Origin: Gaertneriomyces semiglobifer
Taxonomy: Eukaryota; Chytridiomycota; Chytridiomycetes; Spizellomycetales; Spizellomycetaceae
Length of the DNA stretch: 64,000 bases
NCBI GenBank assembly: GCA_025558075.1
Contig: JAHLKF010000025.1
Span: 124,001-188,000 of the forward strand
Direction: 5' to 3'
In this document: positions 47,343 through 60,564 of the stretch, piece by piece
Layout: each line of letters starts with the position of its first letter
Numbering within the stretch: the stretch's first letter is position 1
Translations under genes and position numbers: made by a program
Notes under the pieces: generated by a model
Database searches by the model: none
Told to the model about the DNA's origin: nothing
The model's input: the letters and a program-made list of their open reading frames with translations, nothing else

Positions 47343-49281
47343 ATGGCTTTGGAGTGGCAGCGGACGCTGCTAAGGTGCTGCATAAGTAAAAGTGCAATAG
47401 CACGCCATGCAGCCAGTCAAAGATCCACAGGACACTTTCAATGGCCGTCAAACATCGGACGACAGAGATACTCAACGAATAGCCTGCAGAAGGAGCGACC
47501 AGTATTCATTACGACGCCGATTTTCTATGCTAACGCAGAACCACACATCGGCCATTTGTATTCGGCGGTGCTCGCCGATACGTTCAAAAGATGGCATGAC
47601 TTTAAGGGTCACCAGACAGTGCTTAGCACGGGGACGGATGAGCACGGACAGAAGATACAAGAGGCAGCATTGAAAGCGAAGAAAGATACAAAGGAGTTCT
47701 GCGATTCAGTGTCAGCAAAGTTCCGGGTGCTCTTCGATAAAGCAGGCATCTCCTATACCGACTATCTAAGGACGACAGATGTTCGACACAAGACAGCTGT
47801 ACAAACGATGTGGAAGAGTCTTGCGGAAGCAGGCTATATTTATAAGGGGTATCACCAAGGATGGTATTCAGTGTCCGATGAAGTATTCTGTTCGCCATCA
47901 CATGTTGAGGAGATCAAATGTTCCGATGGTACCACGGCAATGGTGTCGAAGGAGACGGGATCTAGGCTAATCTGGATGAAGGAGGAAAACTACAAGTTCA
48001 GGCTGAGCAGTCTGCGGACGCAGCTACTTTCCTGGTTGCAAGAGAACCCGGAGTGTATCATCCCCCAGACACGCTATAATGAAATCCTCACCATGGTGGC
48101 AGTACGGTCGGAAGAGCAATTGGCGGACATCTCTATTTCCCGGGTACGAAGCAGAGTAACTTGGGGGATTCCCGTGCCTGATGACGATAAGCATGTCATC
48201 TACGTGTGGTTAGATGCCCTCGTAAACTATCTTACTGTATTGGGATACCCTTGGAAAAATTCGGCAGCTCTTAGGGACGCATGGCCAGCACAGTGTCACG
48301 TTATTGGCAAAGATATTCTGAAGTGCGTGGGACTGTTTGGTGATTCCTGTGCGTGCACAGTCGGGCTCACACTCCTTTTGGTGATAGGTTCCATGCTATC
48401 TATTGGCCTGCTTTCCTGATCGCTGCTGGTCTTAAGCCACCAAAGCGAATTGTGGCACATGCCCATTGGCTGATGAAGAAACATAAGATGTCAAAAAGTC
48501 GAGGCAACGTCGTGGATCCAAACAAACTCTTGGATGACCACGGAGTTGATCTGGTGCGATACTGGTTGATGCGTGATGGAGGGATAAGTGAAGATGCAGG
48601 TGGGATTATTATTTGTGTGATTATCATGGAGAGTTGTATCGAATGTGCTCTTTAACCTGTGAGCTGGTTCCATAGATTATTCCGAACGGACGATACATAT
48701 GCGATTCAAGAAGGATCTCGCAGCCCAGCTGGGAAACCTTGTGATGAGATGCACAGCTCCCAAGATTAACCCCGGCATGATTGTTCCCATGGCCCACAAT
48801 GAGCTAACTGAAGCTGACCAGCACCTGCTGGCTCAATTGGAGCAACTACCTGGTACTGTTGATTCGGGTTCAGTTACTCAATTTACACGTCTCACTGACA
48901 CGCCTACAATGGTTAGCATTGGTGGAAAGCAAATTTACCAGTTATGATGTTTCACATGCTCTAGCAGCCACCTTTGACATGATATCTTCGGCTAACAAAT
49001 ATTGGGATGCTCAGAAACCATGGACACTTGTAGCATCGCCAAACGTTGATCACCAGCTGCGATTACAAACTATCCTTTATGTTACACTCGAAACTGTGCG
49101 GATTACCGCCTTACTATTACAACCTGTTATGCCGCGAAAGATGGCAGAGTTGCTGGATGCTATAGGTGTGGATGCTGAGGCAAGATCATGGCGGAATGCC
49201 AAGGTGGGAGGGCGATTTTACGGTGCACAAGCGCGCGAGGTCAAGCTTGGTATTCAAACGCCGTTGTTCCCGATGCGATGA
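47343..49281 (+). CDS. MSM1: Methionyl-tRNA synthetase, mitochondrial
   Basis: Four exons (47343-48322, 48388-48599, 48676-48867, 48917-49281) give 582 residues. The N-terminal 45 residues are Arg/Ser-rich without acids (LLRCCISKSAIARHAAS), a likely mitochondrial presequence. Class I motifs follow: TTPIFYANAEPHIGHLYSAV with HIGH, STGTDEHGQKIQEAA, and HKMSKSRGNVVDP with KMSKS. The zinc knuckle typical of cytosolic MetRS is absent, and the protein resembles the short bacterial/organellar form. The exon 3-4 junction (GTTCAG donor) is the least usual splice but keeps phase. Confidence 0.93.
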
Positions 49282-49523
49282 CGACGTCCGTGATCAAGGT
49301 GTCGGTAGCGTAGCATGTAGATGGATCTGTAGATACACTCAATTGAATCCTTCGATGAGCATGCTTTTCATTCTGCTCCGATCCTAACGTTAACACCCAC
49401 GACCACCACGCATCCTAGCTGGGGAATGGTCAAATGCGATAGCTCAGCAAAGGTAGTCCCCAGAGGTACAGCAAGGGGCCGTTCGTAGTACTGGCGCACA
49501 TACTCTTCCTTTCACCATCTGGC

Positions 49524-49850
49524 CTAATGAGTAACGGTTTCCCCTTTGGATACATATCTTAATAAACCGTCCACGTAAAGAGCTGGACAGTGCGGATGAT
49601 GGAAGGTTCCTCCACGATGTTTCCATTGTGATTCCAGATCAGCATTGTGGTAGACATGCCGATCTTGCTTCAATGAATAGTAATAAGTGGGGAATGGGAC
49701 CTGCATTGACCGACAATGGCTACGGCAGCAGCAGCCAATAGATGCTCTTGTACCAGCCGGTCATTGGCATATTCAAGGTTTAGGTGCAGTAGGAGGTAGT
49801 GTCATCGGGCGAAAAGGTTTTGGATGAGACGTTGGAGGTGCGACGGGCAT
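49524..49850 (-). CDS. Possible short gene, unidentified
   Basis: The 3' exon (49706-49524) reads smoothly: PFPTYYYSLKQDRHVYHNAD, then QWKHRGGTFHHPHCPALYVD, which looks like a conserved small protein rich in His, Tyr and Trp. Possible upstream coding (49850-49707) includes EYANDRLVQEHLLAAAAVAI in another frame, but I could not find a clean donor to join them. The start is unknown. The divergent THOC5 gene begins about 60 bases beyond 49850. Confidence 0.35.
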
Positions 49851-49911
49851 CTGCTTGTCGGAGACTTAAACCTGGCGTGAAGAACTCAAAATCACAACAT
49901 AATTCATCACC

Positions 49912-51755
49912 ATGCTGGCTCAGAAACGAAAGATAGACGATACGGAGGGTGATGATCATCAGAACGGATCGAATGGAACGATGGTGGACAATGGGAACAT
50001 GAAACTCCCGCACGTCGCCGGCGTTTTACGAGTGTGCGATGAGCTACGAACGGACTTACAAACTAGGAAACGGATACGAAGCCAGGATGAAGCGCCAGAA
50101 TCAAAGCAGGTGCGGCTGACAGGGTTTTAAATTCTCTGCGATGAACGTTATGTCAACCCGTCTCCCAAAGCGTACCGTCGTCCCGATGGAGACGTCGCTG
50201 AGGTTTCTTGAACTGCTACAGCTCCAGAGAGCTGCATATACCCATACAAGAAGCACTAAACAGGTGACATCTGAGGAGAAACTCAGTATGGACAAGCTGA
50301 ATTTGGACTACCAAAATGTCATTTATGAGATTCGTCACTTGGAGAAGGAAATTGCTGCCTGTGAAGATATTGAGTAAGAACTGCAGTAGGCCTGCCCGTG
50401 AAAGATATTCTGACTTCAATATTGCAGAACTGAATATCAAAAGATTGAGCTAATATCCGAGGAGGAGTTCGAGAAGGCGCATCCTGAAGCACCGACCGAC
50501 CCGCACGCAAAAATGCTCGCGCGGTTGAACCATGAGCTCGAAGAGCGAGAAAGTTTGGTGAAGCAGGGAGAAGAATTGACAAAAGAGTTAAACGAGGCAA
50601 AGGATGAGAACGATACAGCGTTACAGGAACTTGAGACACTGGACGCGGAATTGAGCGAAGCACTTAAGGTTGGAGGTCATTGTTCCCGTGTGGTGACACT
50701 TTACATTGGCACTGATGTAAGCGTTGTTCCAAAGAGCACTATACCACTTCAAAAGCGCCTGGGAGTGCGCGCTACCGCAAAACGCGAACAGTTAGAGCGG
50801 GCAAAGCTGCTTCCAGATCCACTGTTTGTCTTGTACAAAACCTCCATCGGATATATGGAAGCCATGGACAATACTGATATGGAAGTCGATATCATTGGAG
50901 ACGCAGAATTGGCGGTGGACTTTACGTCACGAACACCACTGGCACCTGTAGCGGATCAGAAGCCGTCCTCCGCAGACGAGATGGAAGTGGATCAACCTGC
51001 AGATAATGAGGGTGCCGGTAGCAAAGATCACGCTGACCACAGCAGCACATTGTACCGGCGCCATCCATTAAGCATTCAATGGTCTCTAAAAGATGGACTC
51101 TCACAGGATGCCGTAGCGAAAGTCTCCTTCTCATATTTAACGTCCTTGGAGATTGTGGTTGTGTCCACGGAAGTTTTGCAGACATTGGAGCATATTCCAG
51201 GAACCCTGCTTGGAATGGGAATAATGGCAGGTGATACGGGCACTGACTCCCCCAATCCGTCCAATGCTTATCAGCAAAGCGCGTGAGTTTCTAGAACGCC
51301 TTCTCAATTGACATGCAAAACACGGAGTCCTCATTGATTCTTCGTTAGGTCGACGCCCTTCATATTTGACACAACGTCAGCTGGTGGACACGCGTACTCT
51401 TGGGCCCAAGATATTTGCGGGTTGCAGTATCCCACGAAGAGCACTCAACGAGGGTACCTTCCGAAGCTTGTGCCGCTATTGCAAATGCGTTTGCAGCAGT
51501 TGAGAAGTTTAAACACTAATGTGTGTCGCTTGCTGGAAGGCTCAAGTGGGAAGCTGGAATCGGTACAGCTGACAGACGTGAGTTCCACGCCGCAGCGTAC
51601 TCTCTGTAATTGACTGCTTAAACCCTACTTATCAGGGACAGCATGAGAAAGGATGCCGATACGAAATCACCATAGCTAAAGGAGAGACGAACGAACAAGT
51701 CGAGCTCTTCTTGTCACCTCCCTCGCACGATATCGAAGTTCAGTTAGTGATGTGA
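49912..51755 (+). CDS. THOC5: THO complex subunit 5
   Basis: Six exons (49912-50109, 50171-50373, 50428-50668, 50735-51282, 51349-51577, 51636-51755) give 512 residues. The fMIP/THOC5 family is recognised from the coiled-coil segment YQNVIYEIRHLEKEIAACED, the block EEFEKAHPEAPTDPHAKML, and the central IPLQKRLGVRATAKREQLER. The C-terminal half has the typical beta-rich part (RHPLSIQWSLKDG). THO couples transcription to mRNA export. The fourth intron is phase-neutral (66 nt) and would be missed by simple ORF calling. Confidence 0.87.
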
Positions 51756-51896
51756 TTCTGGCTCATACAAATGTACAACCTAAGGTCGCTTCCACGCAGA
51801 GCAAAGGCTCTTTTGGTTTTGAGTTGGCCATGGGTTGTTAGAAGAATGTAAATATGGTATACTGAAGGTTTGGGCTAAGCCAGTTATTAGCACGCA

Positions 51897-52652
<756 letters not shown>

Positions 52653-52846
52653 TCTTTATATGCTTGTTTTGTGTACGAGGTATTCCCATTTCAGGTCTGT
52701 GATCTCGGTTCGCGAACGCACTTTGGACGCACACAATTCCCAAAGTCCCAGCTTATGCGAACTAGGACATCCTGCTTGACCAACATAGACATCCACCATC
52801 CGTGACCGGCCTGCAATAGCACGATCGTCAACGGGCGCCATAAGCC

Positions 52847-55813
52847 ATGGTGAGTTTTCGGTGCCTTTGTGGCACCGGCAGGACGTGAACGCAGTGAAAT
52901 CGGACACACGCTAACACAGGATCGGCGCACTAGGATATCCGCAACTTCTTCCAGAAGAAGGATCCTCGCCCTGGGCCAGCAGGAAGCTCATCTTCCAAGC
53001 GTGTTAAAGAAGATGAACCGACAACATCACCATATTTTCCAGCCTCGAAACGCTCACGCCGATCGGACGTGAAGCCAGCAGCAGATGCCGTCCTGGTTAT
53101 TGATTCGGATGAGGACAAAAGCGTGGAGGTAGATCCGAAAGCCTTTTTTGGAGGAAGCAGAATCCGTCGGTCAAAAAAGTTACCATCTACTGCCGATCCA
53201 GCAGTTACAAATGAGGAAACCGAGACCTCCACAGCAGAACCTAAACCAGCAACCGAAATTGCAGAGACCCCGATTACCCCACCGGCTCAGAAAATGGACA
53301 GCACAGCTGCCGTCGCGGCACCCAAGGCGGAAGCGAAAAAGCGGCGGTTACCGTTCAACAAATCACCCAAGAAGTCTGAAGCGATCGAGATTCTAGATGA
53401 CGATGACGAGGATATCAAACCCATTGGCAGGTCTTCTGCCCGAAAGAAGACTCGTGCGGTTATAAACGATGATGACGATGACGTGCACCCTATATCTCCC
53501 AAGAGAAAAGACGTAGAACCCCCAAGTAAGGAACCATCCGACACCAAACGACCTCGAGTTTCGTCAACGGACTCGACTATTGATTCTAATGTTACGGAAG
53601 ATGGGGCTGCAGAGCAAGACAAGAAAAAGTTCAATTACGCCGCTTATATAAAACGTCAATCGGCTGGGCCCAAGGCTCCTGGTTCCAAGCAAATTCCGGA
53701 AGGCGCGCCAAATTGTCTGGCGAACATGGCATTTGTGTTTACCGGCGAACTGTCAGCTATCTCCCGGGAAGACGCCCAAAATCTAGTAAAGCGTTACGGC
53801 GGAAGAGTAACTGGGGCACCCAGCTCGCGGACGAGCTACGTCATTGTGGGAGATGAACCTGGAGAGAGCAAATTGAAGAAGGTTCAACAGCTGGGGTTGA
53901 AAACATTGGATGAAGATGGTTTCCTGGAGCTAATTGCTAGTAGACCAGCTATCAAAGAAGATAACGCGCCTACTGTGAAGAAAACGCCTGCTAAGGGTAA
54001 AGCAAGCGCCGCTAAAGCGAAGTCCGCCTCCTCGACAGGAAGCACGCTTCCCAACCACTCTTCTGGCGCGATACCCGCATCGTCCGCTCAACTTTGGACA
54101 GACAAATACCGCCCTAAATCGTACGCAGAAGTTATTGGTAATAAAACTCTGATCGACAAGCTTGCAAGCTGGCTACGAAATTGGGACACCTATCGCTCGA
54201 ATAACTTTAAGCGACAGGGTGGCGATGAAGCGTCATGCTTCCGAGCTGTTTTGCTGAGCGGACCACCGGGAATAGGGAAAACGACTGCTGCTCATCTGGT
54301 CGCCGGACTAGAAGATTATGACGCCTTGGAGTTCAATGCCAGCGACACTAGAAACAAAAGCGCTTTGGACACCATGTTCAAAGAAAGTACCGGAAGCCAT
54401 AGTGTTACAGAGTACTTTGGAAGTGACGGCGGTACTGGAAAAGGCAAGTCAAAAGCAGCGCATCGTAGGAAGCATGTGCTTATTATGGATGAGGTTGATG
54501 GGATGTCCGGCGGTGATCGTGGAGGAACGGCCGAGTTAATCCAGCTCATTAAAAAGACCAAGGTGCCGATCATATGTATTTGCAATGATCGCCAATCACA
54601 GAAGGTCAAATCTTTGGCAAACTATTGCTTGGATTTGCGATTCCGAAGGGCAGCCGCCAACCAGGTGGAAAGTCGCATACGGCAGATAGCATCCATGGAA
54701 GGGTTAGAACTGAAGCCCAACGTGGTTGCTGAACTTGTTGCAAGCACTAGCGGCGACATCCGGCAAATTATCAACGTTCTATCGACCTACCGCCTACGCG
54801 GAACGGTGATGACGTTTGATAACGCGCGAGAGATCGCGGCGGGCGGCAAGAACCTGACAACCTCTGTTTTTGATGTAACTCAGAAGCTTCTCGGACATTC
54901 TGGTTGGAATTCGACATCATTCCCCGACAAGCTGGAACTGTACTTCCAGGACTATTCTCTTATTCCGTTGATGATTCAAGATAACTACATCAAAGTAAAG
55001 CCATCCATTGCAGCACATCTCCATGGTCCATCCTCGCCACTAACTGATATCGAGACCATGAACCTTCTTGCAAACGCCGCGGAAAGCATCTCTCTAGGGG
55101 ATTGCGTTGAAGCGGTGCTGCGCGGGACACAGAATTGGTCATTGATGCCGGTTCATGCCGCCATATCTACTGTACGTCCATGCTTCTTCGCCCACGGTGC
55201 ACTTGGTGGACAAGTTGGGTTTCCTGCGTGGCTTGGGATGAACAGCAAGCAAGGGAAAAATGGAAGACTGCTGAAGGACATGCAAATGCACGTTAAAGGC
55301 AGCACGGCTGCGGTTGGATGCACGTTACCTGAACTAAGACTGAGCTACCTTCCAACTATATGCGAACGGCTGTCAGGGCCTTTAGCCACTACCGGCCAAG
55401 AGGGCATTCAAGAAGTTATACAGCTGATGGATGAGTACTACATGACCCGCGACGATTTTGATTCTGTGAATGATCTTGCTTTGCCACCGCTCTCGAAGCT
55501 GGTTTCTAAGATTCCAACAAACGTCAAAGCGGCGTTCACGAGAACTTACAATAAGATGTCTCATCCGACACCGTTGATGAGTTCCGGCAAGCCAGTCAAG
55601 AAAGTTGCTGATGTTCGACCAGACCTAGAAGATGTAGTGGAAGAGGAGACAATGGATGTCGAAGAGGCTGATGTCGAGAGTGACGAGGAAGTAGGAGGCG
55701 ATAAGTTAGTAAAAGTCAAGACCACGGGTGTCGCAGAGACCAAGGGCAAATCCGAAGCGAGCGGCAAAGGGAAGGCTAAGGCTGGTAGTTCGCGCGGCCG
55801 CAGCAAGAAGTAA
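52847..55813 (+). CDS. RFC1: Replication factor C large subunit
   Basis: Two exons: 52847-52849 (the start codon alone) and 52934-55813, giving 960 residues. The spliced N-terminus is MDIRNFFQKKDPRPGP, a PIP-like box expected in Rfc1. A basic and acidic disordered region follows, then a BRCT domain at about residues 257-335 (NMAFVFTGELSAISREDAQN). The AAA+ ATPase has Walker A SGPPGIGKTTAAHLV near residue 440 and Walker B LIMDEVDGMSGGD. The C-terminal collar is family-typical, and a basic tail ends RGRSKK. It loads PCNA onto primed DNA. The first in-frame ATG inside exon 2 is far downstream, so the isolated ATG exon is well supported. Confidence 0.94.
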
Positions 55814-55931
55814 AATAGTGTTCCTTCCTCGTCATTTAGTCTGTAGATCCTTTTGTATGATATCCACTTACGCCGCGTTATTAAATGACAACACATCCAC
55901 GCGTTAGCCGACCGACCTTCCTCGGCCACAA

Positions 55932-57083
55932 ATGGCGAGCTGCATCTCAAAAGACCTTTTCAGAAAAAGCAACGATCAGATGAGCAGCGCAGGCAATAAG
56001 AGTAATTTTCCAGCTGACTTTGCCGTTCTTTGTGGGGAAGAACAAGCATTGATTATGCAGACGAGTTCGGATGACGACGACAACGATGGACAAGAACCAC
56101 TGGACAGTCAAACCAGCGACATCTGGAAATATTTTACCGATGCCCACTGTCATCCCATTGATACTCCATCGAACATTCACCTCTTGCCCAAACTGCGGAC
56201 CTCACAATTCTTTGTGATGGGCACCCGACCGGACGACTGGGACGCCGTTCAAGATGTCGCCAGACAATGGCCAGCCAAAGTGGTGCCCGCTTTTGGTATG
56301 CGAGCAACATCGTTTTGATTGAGTAGATCTCTCCAGTTCATGATGGCACCTGTTTAAGGAATTCATCCTTGGTTTGTCCAGCATCAGCCAAGTGACATAT
56401 GTTCGACGCCGGTCTGGTCCCGCTTACGGGCTTGTTTGGAAGCTCATCCAACTGCTATGGTTGGTGAGATTGGTATTGATGGGGTTGCATCTGATCGCCT
56501 GACAAAAGAAAAGTACCCATTGCCACATCAAGTTGATATATTCAAACGGCAGTTGGACTTAGCGGCAAAATTGAGAAGGACGGTGAACGTGCATACGGTG
56601 CAGTGCCACGGAAAGCTTCTGGAAATAGTGCGCGAGTATGATTCCAAATTACCCAGCGGGAAGGATCGAAGGAAGGCGAAGGCGAACAGCCGCCATTCCT
56701 CAAGTGCTACCAATGCCGCAGCAGCGTCCGAGCAACTGCAACCTGACCCCTTTCCACCAAAGTTCATTAATCATTCTTACTCTGGCTCGGCGGATATCAT
56801 TTTGCAACTCATCCGCCTCCCACGCATTGGGAGGCGCTTTTACTTTTCGTTCTCATCCGCCATTAACTCTCGATCGCCCAAGACATTATCGCGAATTCGT
56901 TGCGTGCCAGATAATAGAATCTTGATCGAAAGTGACCTTCACGATCCCGCTGGAATGGATGAACAAATGTGGAAGAGCTGCGAGCTGGTAGCGGAGGCAA
57001 AAGGGTGGAGCATGATGGAATGTGCACAGAAGATTGCGAAAAACGTACACGAACTGTTGAACCATGATTCGACCCAGCACTAG
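55932..57083 (+). CDS. TatD-family metal-dependent hydrolase (Scn1-like)
   Basis: Two exons (55932-56295 and 56359-57083) give 362 residues. TatD landmarks: FTDAHCHPID with metal-binding His residues, FGIHPWFVQH rebuilt at the splice, MVGEIGIDG with the metal-binding Glu, VNVHTVQCHGK, and ILIESDLHDP with the C-terminal Asp. TatD proteins are Mg-dependent 3'-5' exonucleases; the fungal branch includes fission yeast Scn1, which interacts with the APC subunit Cut9. An acidic N-terminal 65 residues precede the barrel, and an in-frame Met at 55980 is an alternative start. An Arg/Lys and Ser/Ala-rich insert (KDRRKAKANSRHSSS) lies mid-domain. Confidence 0.88.
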
Positions 57084-57577
57084 AGACTTTCCATATGGTA
57101 GACCCAGAATGCAGGAGCGCGCTCCACTTAACCTCGCTGAGACGCTTAGGTCTCACTCTTTCATTTCAGTTCTTGTGGAAGAGGAATGGTGCGCCAGTGG
57201 CAAATCATTCAGTATGCAAGGCTTTCCTCGTCCTATTAGCTACGCCTTTCACACAAATTGATCATCACGACATGCTGTTGCTGCCCTCCACCAGGTATCC
57301 TAGGCTATGATTCTGCCTGACAACGTAAACTAGGGAGCACGGATGTGCGGTTTGCATGGATTTTCTCCACACCACTGCATGAGGTGTGTACTTCCGTACG
57401 GGTCCACCTGCCGCACCTGCACGCTGCTCTATATCATAGAGCCTGAGCCATCCTTGATTCTAGTGAGCATGGAGTTGGTGGATGGGCCTTCCGATAGGGA
57501 GGAAGGAAATACCCTTCGGTCAGAATGCCAGCAGTCGTCAAGATCTTCTGTGTTGTGATCCCCGTTCCGGAACAGGA
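57084..57577. other. Convergent intergenic interval
   Basis: About 490 bases between the 3' ends of the TatD-like and PIG-M/PIG-H genes. No convincing coding frame was found. Confidence 0.45.
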
Positions 57578-59431
57578 CTATTTTGAGCGACTACACCCAC
57601 TGAGATTATCAACCGTTTCCTTCCACCCTCTCCATATCACCTCCAGCGCGTCAATCTCTGGCTTCAAGCCGTTGAATGCCGGTAGGATTTTGAGTCCGTC
57701 TTCGGAATCATCATCTCGAATCAGTACTCCCATGCGGTACTTGACAGTATACAAAGAAATATGTTCATTTATGAACAGGTCCTTGATGACAGCAAGCGGT
57801 ATGAAATGAGTATTGCGGGGCCGGAATGAAAGTGCGTAGGTGCGTGTCAGTTGGATGCCGAGAGGGGGTATTATGTGGAGCATCTCTGTTAGAGTGACGG
57901 TTAACATGAGAGCACCTTTTCTCTAACGCATAAGGCTCCGCACCTTCTGTAACGGTCATCGCGTAAACAAACAAAATGATACAAGGAGTTAGAAGAATGC
58001 ACCAGGGATTAACAACTAGTGCAAGTAATGCTGGCGGAAGACATGCGAGTACCATCGTAATGCCATCAATGACTTTGCGCGTACTTCGCACGCTGTAAGC
58101 CTTTGTTCCAGCGTCGTGACTTTCGGCCAGCACCAGATCATTTTTTAGGGGCGTGAGGCGTGTGGGTTGTGTTTGCGTCTCAGTACGGCTGGTAACGCCG
58201 CCTGAATTCGTACAAAGTTCAGCTTGACCGATAACAGAGGCCAATATCCAAACACCGACAAGATATAGTAATGATCCGGCCATCCATAGTTCCTTGAACC
58301 TGGCATTTCCGAGATGCTCGACTTCATAGGCCTGCGAAAGCCATATTGCTTGCGCGGCGACCCATGCAAGTATCAGCACAGCGGCCTTCGCAGGCGAGTG
58401 CCGTAACTTACTATTAGGGATTATCAGAGGCAGAAGGCAGAGATGCCACATAAAATACTAGATGTGGGAAGATATTAGCATCCGATGGGAAGTGTGAAGC
58501 CCAGTTCCAATATGCGCACCTGACTCGTCACCACCTTATTTCCAATAACGAACCACCAGGTTGTGGCCCACATTCCAAACTCCAGTCCGAACCTCTTCAC
58601 GCCCCAGCATCCCAAGACAGCTACTACTACGAGCTGCGGAATGAAACCCACTAAGCTTTTCCATAGATGACCGACCCCAGCGCTTTCCAGATACATAGTG
58701 TAAAACCACACCGAGAAGTTGTGTCGATGATCCCGGCGGGTCAGATGATAGAGGTACGTCTCGTACAGGAACTGATATCCGTATATGGTGTACATCCAGG
58801 ACGTGAGGGCAATGAAAGTGGTCAGCGCAACGAAGGCGTACTTGATCCGAACAGTAGTAAAGAAAGACGCTGCTTCCGGTGATAAAGCCCACCACACACA
58901 CCAGCCATACATGCCTGGGTAGACTTTCCAATGCACTGCTGCACCGAGTAAAACAGCACTCAGATATAACCATCTTTCATCCTTTCCCGTCATGGTGTTG
59001 TGGGCATCAGTCCGCTGCCATCGTCTTATAGCCCACACAATGCCAACACTCAAGGCACACACAAGGCTCTCCGCATTACCCCTCACGCTAATTGCAATCA
59101 CGAATGGGTTTAGTAACCACGCAGATGCCCATTTGCCGCAGAGATCGTAAAGTAATGCGCCCGTAACCAAATCCGCTATGGAGAATAGCAGTTTTCCCCA
59201 CAATGGCCAATACACATTGGGCAGAACCAGGTATCCCAGCAGAGGGGTGTAGCGATATGTTGCTCGGAGGTAAGGTGATAGGCCTTGAGAGATGTACTTG
59301 GCACCATCGGTAAACACAAGGTAGTCTATGTCCGTAAACTTAATCGTCGGATGACGGTCCTGGAAGATGGAGTATACAAGGAAACCGGCATGGAGTGCGA
59401 TCGATGCGAATAGGAGTGGTATGAGACGCAT
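57578..59431 (-). CDS. PIG-M / PIG-H fusion: GPI mannosyltransferase I joined to GPI-GlcNAc transferase subunit H
   Basis: Three exons (59431-58520, 58457-57944, 57885-57578) give 577 residues. Residues 1 to about 390 are PIG-M/Gpi14: the luminal catalytic TDIDYLVFTDGAKYISQGLS, RATYRYTPLLGYLVLPN, LLGAAVHWKVYPGMYG, and membrane segments to YFMWHLCLLPLIIPNS and LWMAGSLLYLVGVWIL. Normally the protein ends soon after. Here exon 2 runs on without a stop through a 45-residue linker into a hydrophobic hairpin (VLACLPPALLALVVNPWC) and, after a 58-nt intron, the PIG-H core (MLHIIPPLGIQLTRTYALSF, then HFIPLAVIKDLFINEHISLY). PIG-H assists GlcNAc transfer to PI on the cytosolic face; PIG-M adds mannose 1 in the lumen. 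An in-frame Met at 59524 adds 31 residues. Confidence 0.86.
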
Positions 59432-60564
59432 TGGATGTGAGTCGCTGGACCGGCCAGGATTGATACTCAAACCCGCGTTAAAACATACGGCGCTTTCTTC
59501 AGATCCAGATCCAGTTTTCGGCACAGGCTTTTCTTATTTGAATATTGGCATCATCATAACGATCCAGGCCAAATCTAACCTTCATGGAAGCGGCCGTGAA
59601 CAATTTATTCAATCATTTCGTCTAACATATAACCGCTCAAACATCATTCCGTTGTGAGACAAAGTAACTTTCAACTCCAATACCACACATTGGACTTGTG
59701 CCAATGCCGTTACAGAACTAGGGACCGCTGTTTAGTTCACCGGTTTGAAGCTATCGCTTTTTTCACTCTCATTGGTCATTCATCTGCGTCGCGATCATCG
59801 CACCACAGAACACTTGGTGACAGTATTATACCTTCTGACATCAAGAGGCTGCATCATTATATGATCTACATTGCATCATTTATTGGCGGTCAAATTGGGA
59901 GACTGGGTTGGTATACGGAGATTATGAGAAGGTGCAGGTCTCTGTCTGGACAGGGTTGTCACAATTGCATCTACCAACTTGAGCAGCAAGCAATGTAGCT
60001 TTGAATCAGCAGAGTTGCCGCAGTCATTCTTCGCAATTTGCTCCTCCTTATCCGCCGCATCCTGCTCTTGGTACCTGATGCGAGAGATTGCATGCGGGAG
60101 CAGGAGGGAAACTAGGAAAACCACTCGGATAGACTACATTCTAAGCAGTTTACTCAGTACGGCAGGCTCCCATACAAATCCTCCATGATATCAAGCCCTG
60201 CCGAATCCCACGTCCTCAAAAACTACATAAAACGGCTTTGCAAGGCGTGGTGCAAACATCAGGCGTTGAGGTGATCACTGACACCTCATTTCTCATTGAA
60301 ATGCCCAAACCGCAAAGGATAATGCCGTACAAAGCAAGGCCTGAGCGCCGGTGCTGACTGACATCGCACTCACAGCGTTCGACTAGCCTTTGGTGATGGA
60401 GTACGACCGTCGATGGACCAACGACGGCAGCCAAAAAAACGTTGTCGCTGCCAACCGCGACAAAAGTTTATCGATATCAAAATGGTGGGTTGCCTGCGAG
60501 TTAAGACGAGGCCTTTAAAGATCAGTTTTCTCAGGGAATCCCCAATGAACGAGTAAGAACAAGA
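59432..60564. other. Divergent intergenic region of about 1.1 kb
   Basis: Between the start of the PIG-M/PIG-H gene and the start of the PRP24/SART3 gene. Short frames exist (59654-59998 plus; 59876-60124 minus, beginning with a hydrophobic MVFLVSLLLPHA), but no family was recognised and no splice chain assembled. Contains both promoters. Confidence 0.4.
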
